Assembly (NCBI GenBank): GCA_020431825.1
Contig: JAGQHN010000052.1
Coordinates: forward strand, 1 to 33,283
Direction: 5' to 3'
Length of the DNA: 33,283 nt
Origin: Trueperaceae bacterium
GTDB lineage: Bacteria > Deinococcota > Deinococci > Deinococcales > Trueperaceae
Of the stretch, positions 17,669 through 26,088 are shown piece after piece. Both the position numbers and the translations under genes were made by a program. The notes below the pieces were generated by a model, which saw only the letters and a program-made list of their open reading frames with translations, searched no databases and was not told the origin of the DNA. Each line of letters opens with the position of its first letter. Position 1 is the stretch's first letter.

Positions 17669-18904
17669 ATGCAAGACACCGTTTCAGAAGAGTCCGCAAA
17701 AGATTTTGCGTTAGATAAACAACCGCTCGAGCTTGTTGAGCGCGAAGGCATAACTTATACCATATTGGGCACAGCACATGTCTCTAAAGCCAGTGCTGAT
17801 GCTGTGCAGGAGCTTATTGAGAGTGGCAAGTTTGACGCTGTGGCGATAGAACTTGATCAAAACCGTTATAACAGCCTTACAAACCCTGATAGCGTAGCCC
17901 AGATGGACTTGTTTCAGGTCATACGGCAGGGTAAAGCCGGTATGGTCGCCGCCAATTTAGCCCTGGGCGCTTTTCAGCAGCGCATCGCTGAACAGTTTAA
18001 TATTGAGCCCGGGCAGGAAATGCGTATTGCTATTCAAACAGCCAAAGCAGCAAACTTACCCATCCTGCTGATTGACCGTGACATTGGCATAACCTTGAGG
18101 CGCGTTTACCGAAATGTGCCCTGGTGGCAACGGCTCAATATCTTTGCTGGGCTAATTACCAGTGTATTTAGCAATGAAAAAATTACGGAAGATGAAATTG
18201 AGAAACTCAAGCAGGGTGACATGCTAGAAAGCACCTTTGCTGAATTCGCTCAGTCTTCCGAGCGTCTTTTTACCCCTCTTATTGCTGAACGCGACCAGTA
18301 CATGGCAGCAGAACTCCGTGAGCAAGGCATACTGACGCCGCCCAAATATAAACATGTACTTGCGGTTATTGGTGCAGGGCATCTTAAAGGCTTAGTCAAT
18401 CATTTAAAAACTGACCAGAGCAACCCAGAAGCCATTAAAACCAGTTTGAATCAGCTTCCTCCGCCAAGTATCTGGCCTAAAATCATCCCCTGGTTAATCG
18501 TGGCAGTAATTCTTTTTGGCTTTGTCATTGGCTTTAGACGTAGCCCAGAACTTGGTCTAAGCCTTATTGCTGACTGGTTTCTTATAAATGGCGTACTGGC
18601 TGGTCTCGGTGCAGCCATCGCCCTTGGCCACCCCTTAACCGTTCTTGGCACCTTTATTGCGGCGCCTTTTACCTCGCTTAACCCGCTTATTGGCGCAGGT
18701 TTTGTGGCAGCTGGTATTGAACTCTGGTTGCGCAAACCCCATGTCGGCGATTTCAGTAGTTTGCGTAAAGATGTCACCACCACCAGAGGCTGGTGGCGTA
18801 ACCGCGTAGCTCGTACGCTGCTAGTCTTTTTCTTAGCAACGTTAGGCTCCGCCGCAGGAACTTATATTGCTGGCTTTAAGATTTTTGGACGCCTTTTTGG
18901 TTAA
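17669..18904 (+). CDS. TraB/PrgY-family membrane protein
   Basis: A 411-aa protein with the family signature GTAHVSKAS (from Gly34) and FDAVAIELDQNRY, a later GAGHLKGLVNHL segment, and a C-terminal membrane domain from about residue 268 with several hydrophobic helices. TraB/PrgY proteins were named for lowering pheromone activity in enterococci and belong to a broader family with a proposed peptidase-like fold; the role in other bacteria is unknown. GNAT follows after 6 nt, suggesting an operon. The gap before this gene (17429-17668) holds only its promoter and a doubtful 45-codon frame. Confidence 0.88.
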   Translation: MQDTVSEESAKDFALDKQPLELVEREGITYTILGTAHVSKASADAVQELIESGKFDAVAIELDQNRYNSLTNPDSVAQMDLFQVIRQGKAGMVAANLALGAFQQRIAEQFNIEPGQEMRIAIQTAKAANLPILLIDRDIGITLRRVYRNVPWWQRLNIFAGLITSVFSNEKITEDEIEKLKQGDMLESTFAEFAQSSERLFTPLIAERDQYMAAELREQGILTPPKYKHVLAVIGAGHLKGLVNHLKTDQSNPEAIKTSLNQLPPPSIWPKIIPWLIVAVILFGFVIGFRRSPELGLSLIADWFLINGVLAGLGAAIALGHPLTVLGTFIAAPFTSLNPLIGAGFVAAGIELWLRKPHVGDFSSLRKDVTTTRGWWRNRVARTLLVFFLATLGSAAGTYIAGFKIFGRLFG

Positions 18905-18910
18905 GAGGGC

Positions 18911-19381
18911 ATGGATACGTTAACCCTTCGGCTTGCCGTAGCAGATGACGCCGCCAAGATTGCTCAGCTCTGGCTCGAGAACACCCATGAGGTCGCTAAG
19001 CTCGAGCCCATCTACACCCCTGCTCTTGACCAGCAAAGTCTTGCCCGCGACTTACAAATAGCATTGGCTCAAGAGAAGCTAGCTGCATTTGTCATCTATC
19101 AGGGAGATGCGCTGGCGGCCTATGCCAGTTTCAGGCTCGAGACCTCCGAACCCCAATTTGTGAGCAGACGTTATTTGTATGTCATTGATGTCGATGTCGC
19201 ACCTGCATTTCGCCAGCAGGGCTTAAGTCGCAAACTCATGACCGCCCTTGAGAAGCATGCTGTGAGTCTGGGAATAAGCAGGCTCGAGCTTTCTGTCATG
19301 GCTGCTGATGCAAGAGCCCGAACGGTTTGGGAAAGGCATGGCTTTAAACCCCATCTTCTTCAGTTGCACAAAGATTTATAG
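18911..19381 (+). CDS. GNAT-family N-acetyltransferase
   Basis: A 156-aa single-domain GNAT protein. The acetyl-CoA-binding motif A appears as VDVAPAFRQQGLSRKLMTALEKHA, shown here by its RQQGLSRKLM core, followed by the beta-5 strand LELSVMAADARARTVWERHGF. The acceptor is unknown. It starts 6 nt after the TraB-family stop. The gene is rich in CTCGAG (four sites in 471 nt, all in frame as Leu-Glu). Its last 6 nt overlap the 3' end of the convergent GGDEF/EAL gene. Confidence 0.9.
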   Translation: MDTLTLRLAVADDAAKIAQLWLENTHEVAKLEPIYTPALDQQSLARDLQIALAQEKLAAFVIYQGDALAAYASFRLETSEPQFVSRRYLYVIDVDVAPAFRQQGLSRKLMTALEKHAVSLGISRLELSVMAADARARTVWERHGFKPHLLQLHKDL

Positions 19382-22300
19382 GGTTGCAAGATGGGAAACT
19401 GTAAGGTCTACATCCTTGTCTAATTGTTCAATAAGGTTTTGAAAAGTGCTCGTTTCTGATGCTGGCAACAGCACGGACTCAACCCTATCTTTTGACAGGG
19501 GTTCAGAGAAAAGATAACCTTGACCATACTGACAACCTAACATTCTAATCTGTCTCAGTTGATCTTTCGTTTCTATACCTTCAGCTACGACATCTAGTTT
19601 CAAGCTTTGTGCCAGCGCCACGATAGAGCTGGCAATGGCGTTTTCAGCCTGAGTTCCTGCCAGGCCCTGGACAAAGGATCTATCCATTTTGAGAGACTGA
19701 AGCGGTAAATTGTGCAGATAGCCTAACGAGGAATAACCTGTACCAAAATCATCAATTTGCAGGGTTACACCTAAGCGTCTGAGCTTTGCCAGGATGTAGC
19801 GGGCCACATCGGCATTTTCCATAAGGACTGACTCGGTAATCTCGAGCTTAAGTAAGGAGGCAGGTATCCCTGACTGACCAATGACTTCAGCAATGCGGTC
19901 AACAATATTGGTTAATGCGAAATTTTTGGTAGAAAGGTTAACGCTCATGGTCAGGTTGCTCCTGTGAGGAAAACGGCTATGCCACTCGGCTAATTGAGAG
20001 GTGGCATGACGCAAAACCCAGTCATCAATACTTGGTATAAGCCCCACTTCTTCAGCGATAGGAATAAAGACATTGGGCGAAACCATACCGCGCTTGGGAT
20101 TTTGCCAGCGTATGAGCGCCTCAAAACCAGCTATCTGTCCCCTCGCCAAGTCAACAATTGGCTGATAATGCAGGAGAAATTCATCTTTTTGCAGTGCATA
20201 ACGCAACTCGAGTTCCAGATCTAAGGTCTCTCTAGCCTGCTGGTGCATGGCTTGAGTAAAGAGCGCATGACCTGCTTTACCGTGAGTTTTGACATGGTAC
20301 ATAGCCAAATCAGCACTGCGCAGGAGTTCGCCAGAGTCAGAGATCGTATCTCCCATCGTAATGCCTATGCTGGCGCTGGTCATGACGGGATAGCCGTCAA
20401 TCATAAAAGGTTTGACAAGTGTCTGAGAAATACGCTCAGCCAGATTCTGCGCAACACTTTCATTAACCCCATCTAAAATCAGTGCGAATTCGTCGCCACC
20501 GAGCCTGGCTACTGTGTCATGGGTGCGAACACAGGCTTGCAAACGCTGTCCCGTTTCTATCAGTAGCTGATCGCCCACATTATGACCGAGGCTATCGTTA
20601 ATCACCTTAAAGCGGTCAAGGTCAATAAACAAAACAGCAAAGCTTTTGTTCTCGCGCTCCTGGCGCCTTAAGGTGTGCTCGAGCCTGTCCATAAAAAGGG
20701 TTCTGTTAGGAAGACCCGTCAAACTATCATAGAGCAGCGCACCCTCGAGCATTTGTTCTTGCATCTGTTTGCGGTCAGTTATATCGCGGGTACTAGAGAC
20801 AAACCCTCGATGTTTACCATCATCAGCAGCAATCGCATTTATAAAGGTTTCAACCCAGATGTATTCACCACTGGCTTTACGCAAGCGGTACTGAAAGGGT
20901 TTCACGCCTTCCCCTTGCATAAGTTTGTTAAGTACGGATGCATTTAAAAAGCCCTGGTCCTGCTCATGCACAAGCTCAAGAAAGTCTTGCAGGCCAAACT
21001 GCTCAAAGCCATACCCCAAGAGGCTCTCGCAAGAAGGGCTGATATAACTCGAGTATCCATCTGGCTGATGAAAAACAATCATGTCACTCATATGACTGGT
21101 AATGAGGCGAAATCTTTGCTCTTTGAGACTAAGTTCTTTATGCAAATTGGCTCGCTCTAAGGCCATGCTAATCTGCCGCGCCACCTGCATAAGCCAGCGT
21201 AAATCTTTTGGCTCAGGTGCGTCTGCTGCTGTACTCTCAATCCAAAGTACCCCGATGACCTGATCATGATTATGCAAGGGAGCCAGCAGACTCACCTTAG
21301 GGGCGCCATCCCTGCTTGCCAAGAGGCCCTGAGTCAGGATTCTGGCTTCTCCCTGGCTAAGTATCTGCCTATGATATTCCTGCGAAAGCTCGAGCGGAGC
21401 ATTTTCATAGCCCACCTGATAACTGAGCGACAGCTTAGCTTCATTTAAGAGATAGAGTGCCACCTGCTCATAGCCTGCCGTAGTTATCATGGCCTCAACA
21501 ACCTTCTTAATTACCAGTTGCGGATCAAGGTCCGCTGCGACATTAAGACTAAGCTGATTGAGCAACTCGAGTTCACTGGCCTGCTCCGCCGCTTCAGCAA
21601 AAAGTTTCTGGTATTCGGCAGCTTTGCCTTCAAGCTCAGCTATAAAAAAGAGTCGGCTAAAGGCACTGCTGCAGGCTTCAGCAATAGCTTCAAAAAAGCT
21701 GGTATCACTCTGATCAAAGTGCCTTGCTTCTTTATGAATATTGGCGGTAAGAATAGCAATAATCTTGCCTTCTGCATCACGGATTGGCGAGGCAATTAGC
21801 TCTTTAGGAGGCAGCTTGTCACTAAAGCCCTCATGCTGATCATTAATCCTAAAAGCCCGATTAATACCGTTATGACTACCAAAAAACACTGTATCGTTCT
21901 GGCTTATCACTTGCCCACTAAGCGTTTGCTGGCGAGGAACTTTGATTTTTCCAAGTTCAAAATAGCCCTTATCTTCATCCAGACATATAACGGGTTCAAG
22001 CAAGTCTGTAGCTTCACGGTAAAAAAACAGCGTACAAAGATCAGCATTGGTCTTATCTAATACCGCAGTAACGGCTGCGCGGTAAACCGCTCCCAGAGAA
22101 TCAATAACCCGTAAGGTCTCACTGATTTCTACGACAGCCTCGAGCTTGGCCCGCTGACGCTCGAGCTTTTGCTTGGCCAACTCCTGCTCAGTGATGTCCT
22201 TAGCGACCAGAAGCGCATAGTCTTTGGGCGAAGTCAAGCTCGCAAAAGAGAAACTATAGTAGTGACCATTGTAGGCTTGTTCAAACCTACCTTCTGCCTT

Positions 22301-23191
22301 GAGTGCCCCCATTACCTCCCTAGTCATATCCTCAAGATAAAAACCAATCGGCTGCCCCAGGGCCAAGGCCTTAGGTCCTAAAGTCCTGGCAGCACGGTTA
22401 AGGTCAATGAGTTCATCATTGGCATTCAGCACAAAGACTGCATCCGAGATGCTATTCAGGACAATATGATGCGCTACCAGCGCTCGCCTGTGCAAGTTTT
22501 GAAAACGCATTGACCAGATAATAAGCAAACTACTTAGCGTAAAAGCAACTGGCACAAGGTCCAGATCATAAAACCCCAGATTATAGGCGGCTACGGCAAA
22601 AAACGGCATCAGCGAAGCAATCATTAAACTGACAAGCCAGCCCCTCTGATCTGGCTGTGAGCGGCGCATCGCCATGCCCAAAAGAACTACGCTCAAGACG
22701 ATAAAACTATAAGAATAAGGGACATGAACGAAATCGTAATACCAGCCATGCTCAAAAATCGCCAGAGGAAACGCCCCTGAATAATCAAAATAGATTTCTG
22801 TCCAGATTAAATGGTGATAGTCATTGGTAAAGACCAGCGCCAGAGTCAACACCGGGATAGCCAAAAGCCAGTTCCGGTAGTTAAGTAGACGCGTAAAGGT
22901 ATCTGTATAACGGACCACAAATAAGGCCCATAAAACCGTAATAGGAACAATACCAAAGTACTCGAGCTTGGCCCAAAAGATTTGCTGACTAAGGTCTTCA
23001 AAGGTTACATAAATACCTGCGATAGCAGACCAGATAACAATGCATAGGAGAAACCCGGCAAAATAAAACCGTCCCCGCACCGTCGCTCTTAAAGCAATAA
23101 AAGCAGCTTCAAAGCCACTTAATAGCGCTGCAATTCCCGTCAGGAATAAATAGACAAGCAGCTCATGAGGAACTGTCTCAAACATCGCCAC
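19376..23191 (-). CDS. 7TM-PAS-GAF-GAF-PAS-GGDEF-EAL cyclic-di-GMP protein
   Basis: The 1271-aa protein starts with about seven hydrophobic helices (residues 9-230), resembling the 7TM sensor region of histidine kinases. A PAS domain (about 238-335), a coiled linker, two GAF domains (about 365-515 and 545-685), and a second PAS domain (about 690-808, ending TRDITDRKQ) follow. GGDEF is intact at 898-902, with an RTHD inhibitory I-site at 889-892. The EAL domain is also intact: EAL at 1024-1026, VNLS, LEITES, DDFGTGYSSL, KMD at 1168-1170 and VAEGIET. Both synthesis and hydrolysis of c-di-GMP are possible. The GTG at 23191 follows AGAGGA; an ATG two codons later is an alternative. It is convergent with GNAT. 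Confidence 0.95.
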   Translation of the reverse strand: MAMFETVPHELLVYLFLTGIAALLSGFEAAFIALRATVRGRFYFAGFLLCIVIWSAIAGIYVTFEDLSQQIFWAKLEYFGIVPITVLWALFVVRYTDTFTRLLNYRNWLLAIPVLTLALVFTNDYHHLIWTEIYFDYSGAFPLAIFEHGWYYDFVHVPYSYSFIVLSVVLLGMAMRRSQPDQRGWLVSLMIASLMPFFAVAAYNLGFYDLDLVPVAFTLSSLLIIWSMRFQNLHRRALVAHHIVLNSISDAVFVLNANDELIDLNRAARTLGPKALALGQPIGFYLEDMTREVMGALKAEGRFEQAYNGHYYSFSFASLTSPKDYALLVAKDITEQELAKQKLERQRAKLEAVVEISETLRVIDSLGAVYRAAVTAVLDKTNADLCTLFFYREATDLLEPVICLDEDKGYFELGKIKVPRQQTLSGQVISQNDTVFFGSHNGINRAFRINDQHEGFSDKLPPKELIASPIRDAEGKIIAILTANIHKEARHFDQSDTSFFEAIAEACSSAFSRLFFIAELEGKAAEYQKLFAEAAEQASELELLNQLSLNVAADLDPQLVIKKVVEAMITTAGYEQVALYLLNEAKLSLSYQVGYENAPLELSQEYHRQILSQGEARILTQGLLASRDGAPKVSLLAPLHNHDQVIGVLWIESTAADAPEPKDLRWLMQVARQISMALERANLHKELSLKEQRFRLITSHMSDMIVFHQPDGYSSYISPSCESLLGYGFEQFGLQDFLELVHEQDQGFLNASVLNKLMQGEGVKPFQYRLRKASGEYIWVETFINAIAADDGKHRGFVSSTRDITDRKQMQEQMLEGALLYDSLTGLPNRTLFMDRLEHTLRRQERENKSFAVLFIDLDRFKVINDSLGHNVGDQLLIETGQRLQACVRTHDTVARLGGDEFALILDGVNESVAQNLAERISQTLVKPFMIDGYPVMTSASIGITMGDTISDSGELLRSADLAMYHVKTHGKAGHALFTQAMHQQARETLDLELELRYALQKDEFLLHYQPIVDLARGQIAGFEALIRWQNPKRGMVSPNVFIPIAEEVGLIPSIDDWVLRHATSQLAEWHSRFPHRSNLTMSVNLSTKNFALTNIVDRIAEVIGQSGIPASLLKLEITESVLMENADVARYILAKLRRLGVTLQIDDFGTGYSSLGYLHNLPLQSLKMDRSFVQGLAGTQAENAIASSIVALAQSLKLDVVAEGIETKDQLRQIRMLGCQYGQGYLFSEPLSKDRVESVLLPASETSTFQNLIEQLDKDVDLTVSHLATL

Positions 23192-23782
23192 AAGCGTCCT
23201 CTACCAGACATGACTCTAGGCATTTAGAGTCTTCAACCATTGTATAAGCTTAGGAAATGGCATCTTACAGAAGTCTGAATCCAGCTTCCTTTGGCGCTAC
23301 TAAGCAAACTTAGCATGTAGCATATTCAGAAAAATCGCGATCCATAAAGTTTTCAAAACAACTTCAGTTTGCTTTGATTTCTGCGGTTTGCTTTGCTTTG
23401 TAGAGTCCCACTTCTAGCATGAGGTTTAAAACATCCGCCAGAATAATCCTTACACTCGAGCCCTCACCTTTTATATCTGTTTGCCTTATACCGCTAACGC
23501 AAAAGTTATGAGAGCCTGTATCAATGTCAGGCTCTCAGCGCGTGAATTCTACCCAATGGTACGAAAGAGGAATGGGATTGGACTTGAAGTTTATCGTGGG
23601 TTAATAAGGAAAAATGTGCATTTGTCACAGACAAAATAATCATGAACTGAAGATTAACTCGAGCCCGATTCTGTCATTAGCCAGTTCCGTCATATCACAT
23701 GGTGAATACCTGATTATTCCCTCGAGCCTAGCGGATAATCTGATCCTTTCACCACAGGCAATCACTACCTACGCCAGAACGC
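23192..23782. other. Long divergent intergenic region
   Basis: Nearly 600 nt without a supported gene. A frame open from 23614 runs into the downstream amidohydrolase, but it shows no family similarity and lies upstream of a good promoter, so it is unlikely to be translated. Visible elements are a perfect 10-bp hairpin at 23509-23537, a GTTTGCTTTG direct repeat near 23369-23400, and three CTCGAG sites (23455, 23658, 23721). No tRNA or known riboswitch was recognised. Confidence 0.5.
23509..23537. repeat. Perfect 10-bp hairpin, related to the one after pnp
   Basis: TGAGAGCCTG (23509-23518), 9-nt loop, CAGGCTCTCA (23528-23537). The arms match the 5772-5797 hairpin in the pattern TGAGAGNCTG/CAGNCTCTCA. 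No T-run follows, so it is not an ordinary terminator. Confidence 0.65.
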
Positions 23783-23810
23783 TTGGCATCTTTTCTGCAA
23801 ATCGTATACT
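23783..23810 (+). promoter_or_regulatory. Promoter of the D-aminoacylase-family gene
   Basis: TTGGCA (23783-23788) and TATACT (23805-23810) are 16 nt apart, each 5 of 6 to consensus. A start near 23817 would leave a short leader containing GGGAGG before ATG 23836, which decides that start codon. Confidence 0.7.
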
Positions 23811-23835
23811 ACGAATAGATACTTGGGAGGTCTTC

Positions 23836-25455
23836 ATGCCGGCAGTTGACGTTTTGATTAAAGGAGCTAAAGTAATCGATGGCTCAGGTAATCCGTGGTT
23901 TTACGGAGATGTGGCCATCTCGGGTGAAATTATTATGGCAGTAACACCACCCGACACCATTGCCGCTCAGCATGCCCTAGAAGTTATAGAGGCACAGGGC
24001 ATGGTCGTTTGCCCTGGCTTTATTGATATTCAAAGTCATTCGATTGTCCCACTGATGATGGATGGTCGGAGTCTGTCAAAAATCACGCAGGGTGTCACGA
24101 CTGAAATCATGGGCGAAGCCTGGACACCCGCCCCATTTAATGAAAATGTAGAAAATCCCATTGGCCTGAGTGAGTACAGCAAGCGTCTGCCCGAATGGTC
24201 ACTTCGTGCCTCAACCTGGGAACGCTTTAGTGACTGGCTCGAGGACATGGTAGAACATGGTGTCTCTGTCAATGTTGGCTCCTTTTTGGGGGGCGGCACC
24301 CTGCGTCAGCTAGTGATGGGACTTGAACGACGCGAAGCCACTGAGGACGAACTAAAAGCGATGCGGCGCATCATGGCAGAGTGCATGGATGATGGTGCCT
24401 TTGGCGTCTCTTATGCGCTCATCTACCCTCCTGATGCTTTTACCAATACCCATGAACTCATTGAGGTCTGCAAGGTCGTTTCCGAACATAAGGGGATTTA
24501 CATTACTCATCTGCGCTCCGAAGCCAATGAAATCTTCACTGCCCTTGACGAAGCTTTTCGTATTGGCAGGGAAGCCAAACTCCCCGTAGAAATTTATCAC
24601 CTGAAAGCGTCTGGTAAACGCAATTGGGACAAAATGCCCAACGTACTCGAGCTCATCAACGAACAAAGAGCACAGGGTCTCGACGTCACCGCAGATATGT
24701 ACCCTTACGCCGCTTCTGGCACAGGACTTACCTCAGTCTTACCGACCTGGATTGCCGAAGATGGCCGACTCTTTGATAATCTGGCTGACCCCGTCGCCAG
24801 AGAAAAAATCAAGGCAGAAGTGCTCGAGCCCAAGGGCGACTGGGAGGCCATGGCCAGTGAAGACGGCCCCAGCATTGTCATGCCAATAGGTCTCCACAAG
24901 GAGCACAACAAACAGTACATTGGCAAACGTCTGGACGAAATCGCCCATATGCGCGGGCAAAACTGGGTAGACACCGCTATGGATCTCATCCTGAATGAAG
25001 GCCAGCGCATCAGTACTATCTATTTTTCTATGAGTGAAGATAATGTACGGCTGCAAGTCAAAGAACCCTGGATTAAATTTTCTACCGACGCTGGCGGCTT
25101 TGACCCTGAATGGGCCAGGGAGCTTGGCCCCACCCACCCCAGAGCTTACGGTACCTATACCAAAGTACTTGGACAATTTGTTCGCGAAGAAAAACTCTTG
25201 GCCATAGAAGATGCCATACGCAAAATGACTTCAGCTGTTGCTGATCGCATTGGCCTACGCGACCGGGGCTTACTACGTGCGGGCATGAAAGCCGATGTCG
25301 TGGTCTTTGACCCAGCGATGGTTATTGATCAGGCAAGCTTTGAAAATCCTCACCGTCTATCTGTTGGCATAAGTGATGTATGGGTAAATGGCAAACGGGT
25401 GCTGGAAAAAGGTCAGCATACAGGAGCAAAACCGGGACAATTTGTTAAACCCTAG
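23836..25455 (+). CDS. N-acyl-D-amino-acid deacylase family amidohydrolase
   Basis: From ATG 23836 (GGGAGG upstream and a good promoter before it) the product is 539 aa. It begins with the urease-like beta strand VLIKGAKVIDGSGNP and continues with PGFIDIQSHS, TQGVTTEIMGE, ITHLRSE, YHLKASGK, ADMYPYAASG and STDAGGF, ending with the usual ADVVVFDP. This is the D-aminoacylase branch of the amidohydrolase superfamily, which removes acyl groups from N-acyl-D-amino acids; related enzymes act on other substrates. The first metal motif reads Gln-Ser-His where His-x-His is usual, which may alter the metal site. A frame extension of 74 codons upstream is rejected. Confidence 0.9.
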   Translation: MPAVDVLIKGAKVIDGSGNPWFYGDVAISGEIIMAVTPPDTIAAQHALEVIEAQGMVVCPGFIDIQSHSIVPLMMDGRSLSKITQGVTTEIMGEAWTPAPFNENVENPIGLSEYSKRLPEWSLRASTWERFSDWLEDMVEHGVSVNVGSFLGGGTLRQLVMGLERREATEDELKAMRRIMAECMDDGAFGVSYALIYPPDAFTNTHELIEVCKVVSEHKGIYITHLRSEANEIFTALDEAFRIGREAKLPVEIYHLKASGKRNWDKMPNVLELINEQRAQGLDVTADMYPYAASGTGLTSVLPTWIAEDGRLFDNLADPVAREKIKAEVLEPKGDWEAMASEDGPSIVMPIGLHKEHNKQYIGKRLDEIAHMRGQNWVDTAMDLILNEGQRISTIYFSMSEDNVRLQVKEPWIKFSTDAGGFDPEWARELGPTHPRAYGTYTKVLGQFVREEKLLAIEDAIRKMTSAVADRIGLRDRGLLRAGMKADVVVFDPAMVIDQASFENPHRLSVGISDVWVNGKRVLEKGQHTGAKPGQFVKP

Positions 25456-25469
25456 TAGACCGTCTGGTT

Positions 25470-25492
25470 TGTTTTGGGAACCCATCAAAACA
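25470..25492 (+). terminator. Weak terminator-like hairpin after the amidohydrolase
   Basis: TGTTTTG (25470-25476) pairs with CAAAACA (25486-25492) across a 9-nt loop containing GG and CCC that may extend the stem. No T-run follows. Confidence 0.35.
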
Positions 25493-25553
25493 TAATGTGA
25501 CCTCGGAGAGTAACCGCATAGGATGTAGCCATTAATACTTTGTGAATGGTCTC

Positions 25554-25829
25554 CTAGGACAGTTTGACCAAACCATGAGGATTACTCACTGCATGCCGGG
25601 CAGCTGCCCAGGCTTTTTTCAGGGCAAAGCCTTCGGCATCCAGGGCCGCTTCACTGGCGCCTGCATAAAACTCGACCTCTTCGGCCTTTGCCTTCAAGAG
25701 ATTATTGAGAACCGTATGAAGGGAATCTCTGACTGCTAAACCCTCTTTTAAAATATCTTGCATTTCCAGGACACGATCAACGAGTTCTTCATGACTCATG
25801 CGTGAAAGTTGCTCTTTACTGCGCTGCAT
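25554..25829 (-). CDS. Hypothetical protein, 91 aa
   Basis: Not recognised. The 91 residues look fully helical and charged at the N-terminus (MSHEELVDRVLEMQDIL), with a later Ala-rich helix (AALDAEGFALKKAWAAAR). There is no signal peptide or Cys. A leaderless-type -10 (TAAAGT, 5 nt before ATG 25829) supports it as a real gene; an internal ATG ten codons in is an alternative start. It stands alone between two plus-strand genes. A role in binding another protein is possible but is only a guess. Confidence 0.6.
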   Translation of the reverse strand: MQRSKEQLSRMSHEELVDRVLEMQDILKEGLAVRDSLHTVLNNLLKAKAEEVEFYAGASEAALDAEGFALKKAWAAARHAVSNPHGLVKLS

Positions 25830-25834
25830 ACTCT

Positions 25835-25840
25835 ACTTTA
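25835..25840 (-). promoter_or_regulatory. Leaderless -10 box of the 91-aa gene
   Basis: Minus-strand TAAAGT is 5 nt before the ATG at 25829. No Shine-Dalgarno or clear -35. Confidence 0.45.
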
Positions 25841-26088
25841 ACTCAAATCAGAACCTCAGAAGTTCCTTGAGAAGCATGCGGTAAATAATCTGAGATTTTT
25901 CCTGACCTATAAGAACCTTAACACCTATGCTGCATTACGTGTATATCAATGCACATTTTTATCTTCGGTGGACAAAACACTACCCTTATGACAAATTGAA
26001 ATGTCTCAAAAAAGACCCAAAACTGCAACCCTGAATCTCTTGGGACCTCTATTAACAGGGTATTCTTAGGGCGTTTTGGAGGTAATAC

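Noticed and set aside
23369-23400. CRISPR-like or tandem repeat from GTTTGCTTTG copies
   Set aside because: Only two short copies with no regular spacers.
23614-23835. Upstream 74-codon extension of the amidohydrolase frame
   Set aside because: No family similarity, lies before a good promoter and Shine-Dalgarno, and contains CTCGAG sites in non-coding context.
24739-25176. Minus-strand open frame of 145 codons inside the amidohydrolase gene
   Set aside because: Antisense to a conserved enzyme, with no promoter or ribosome binding site.
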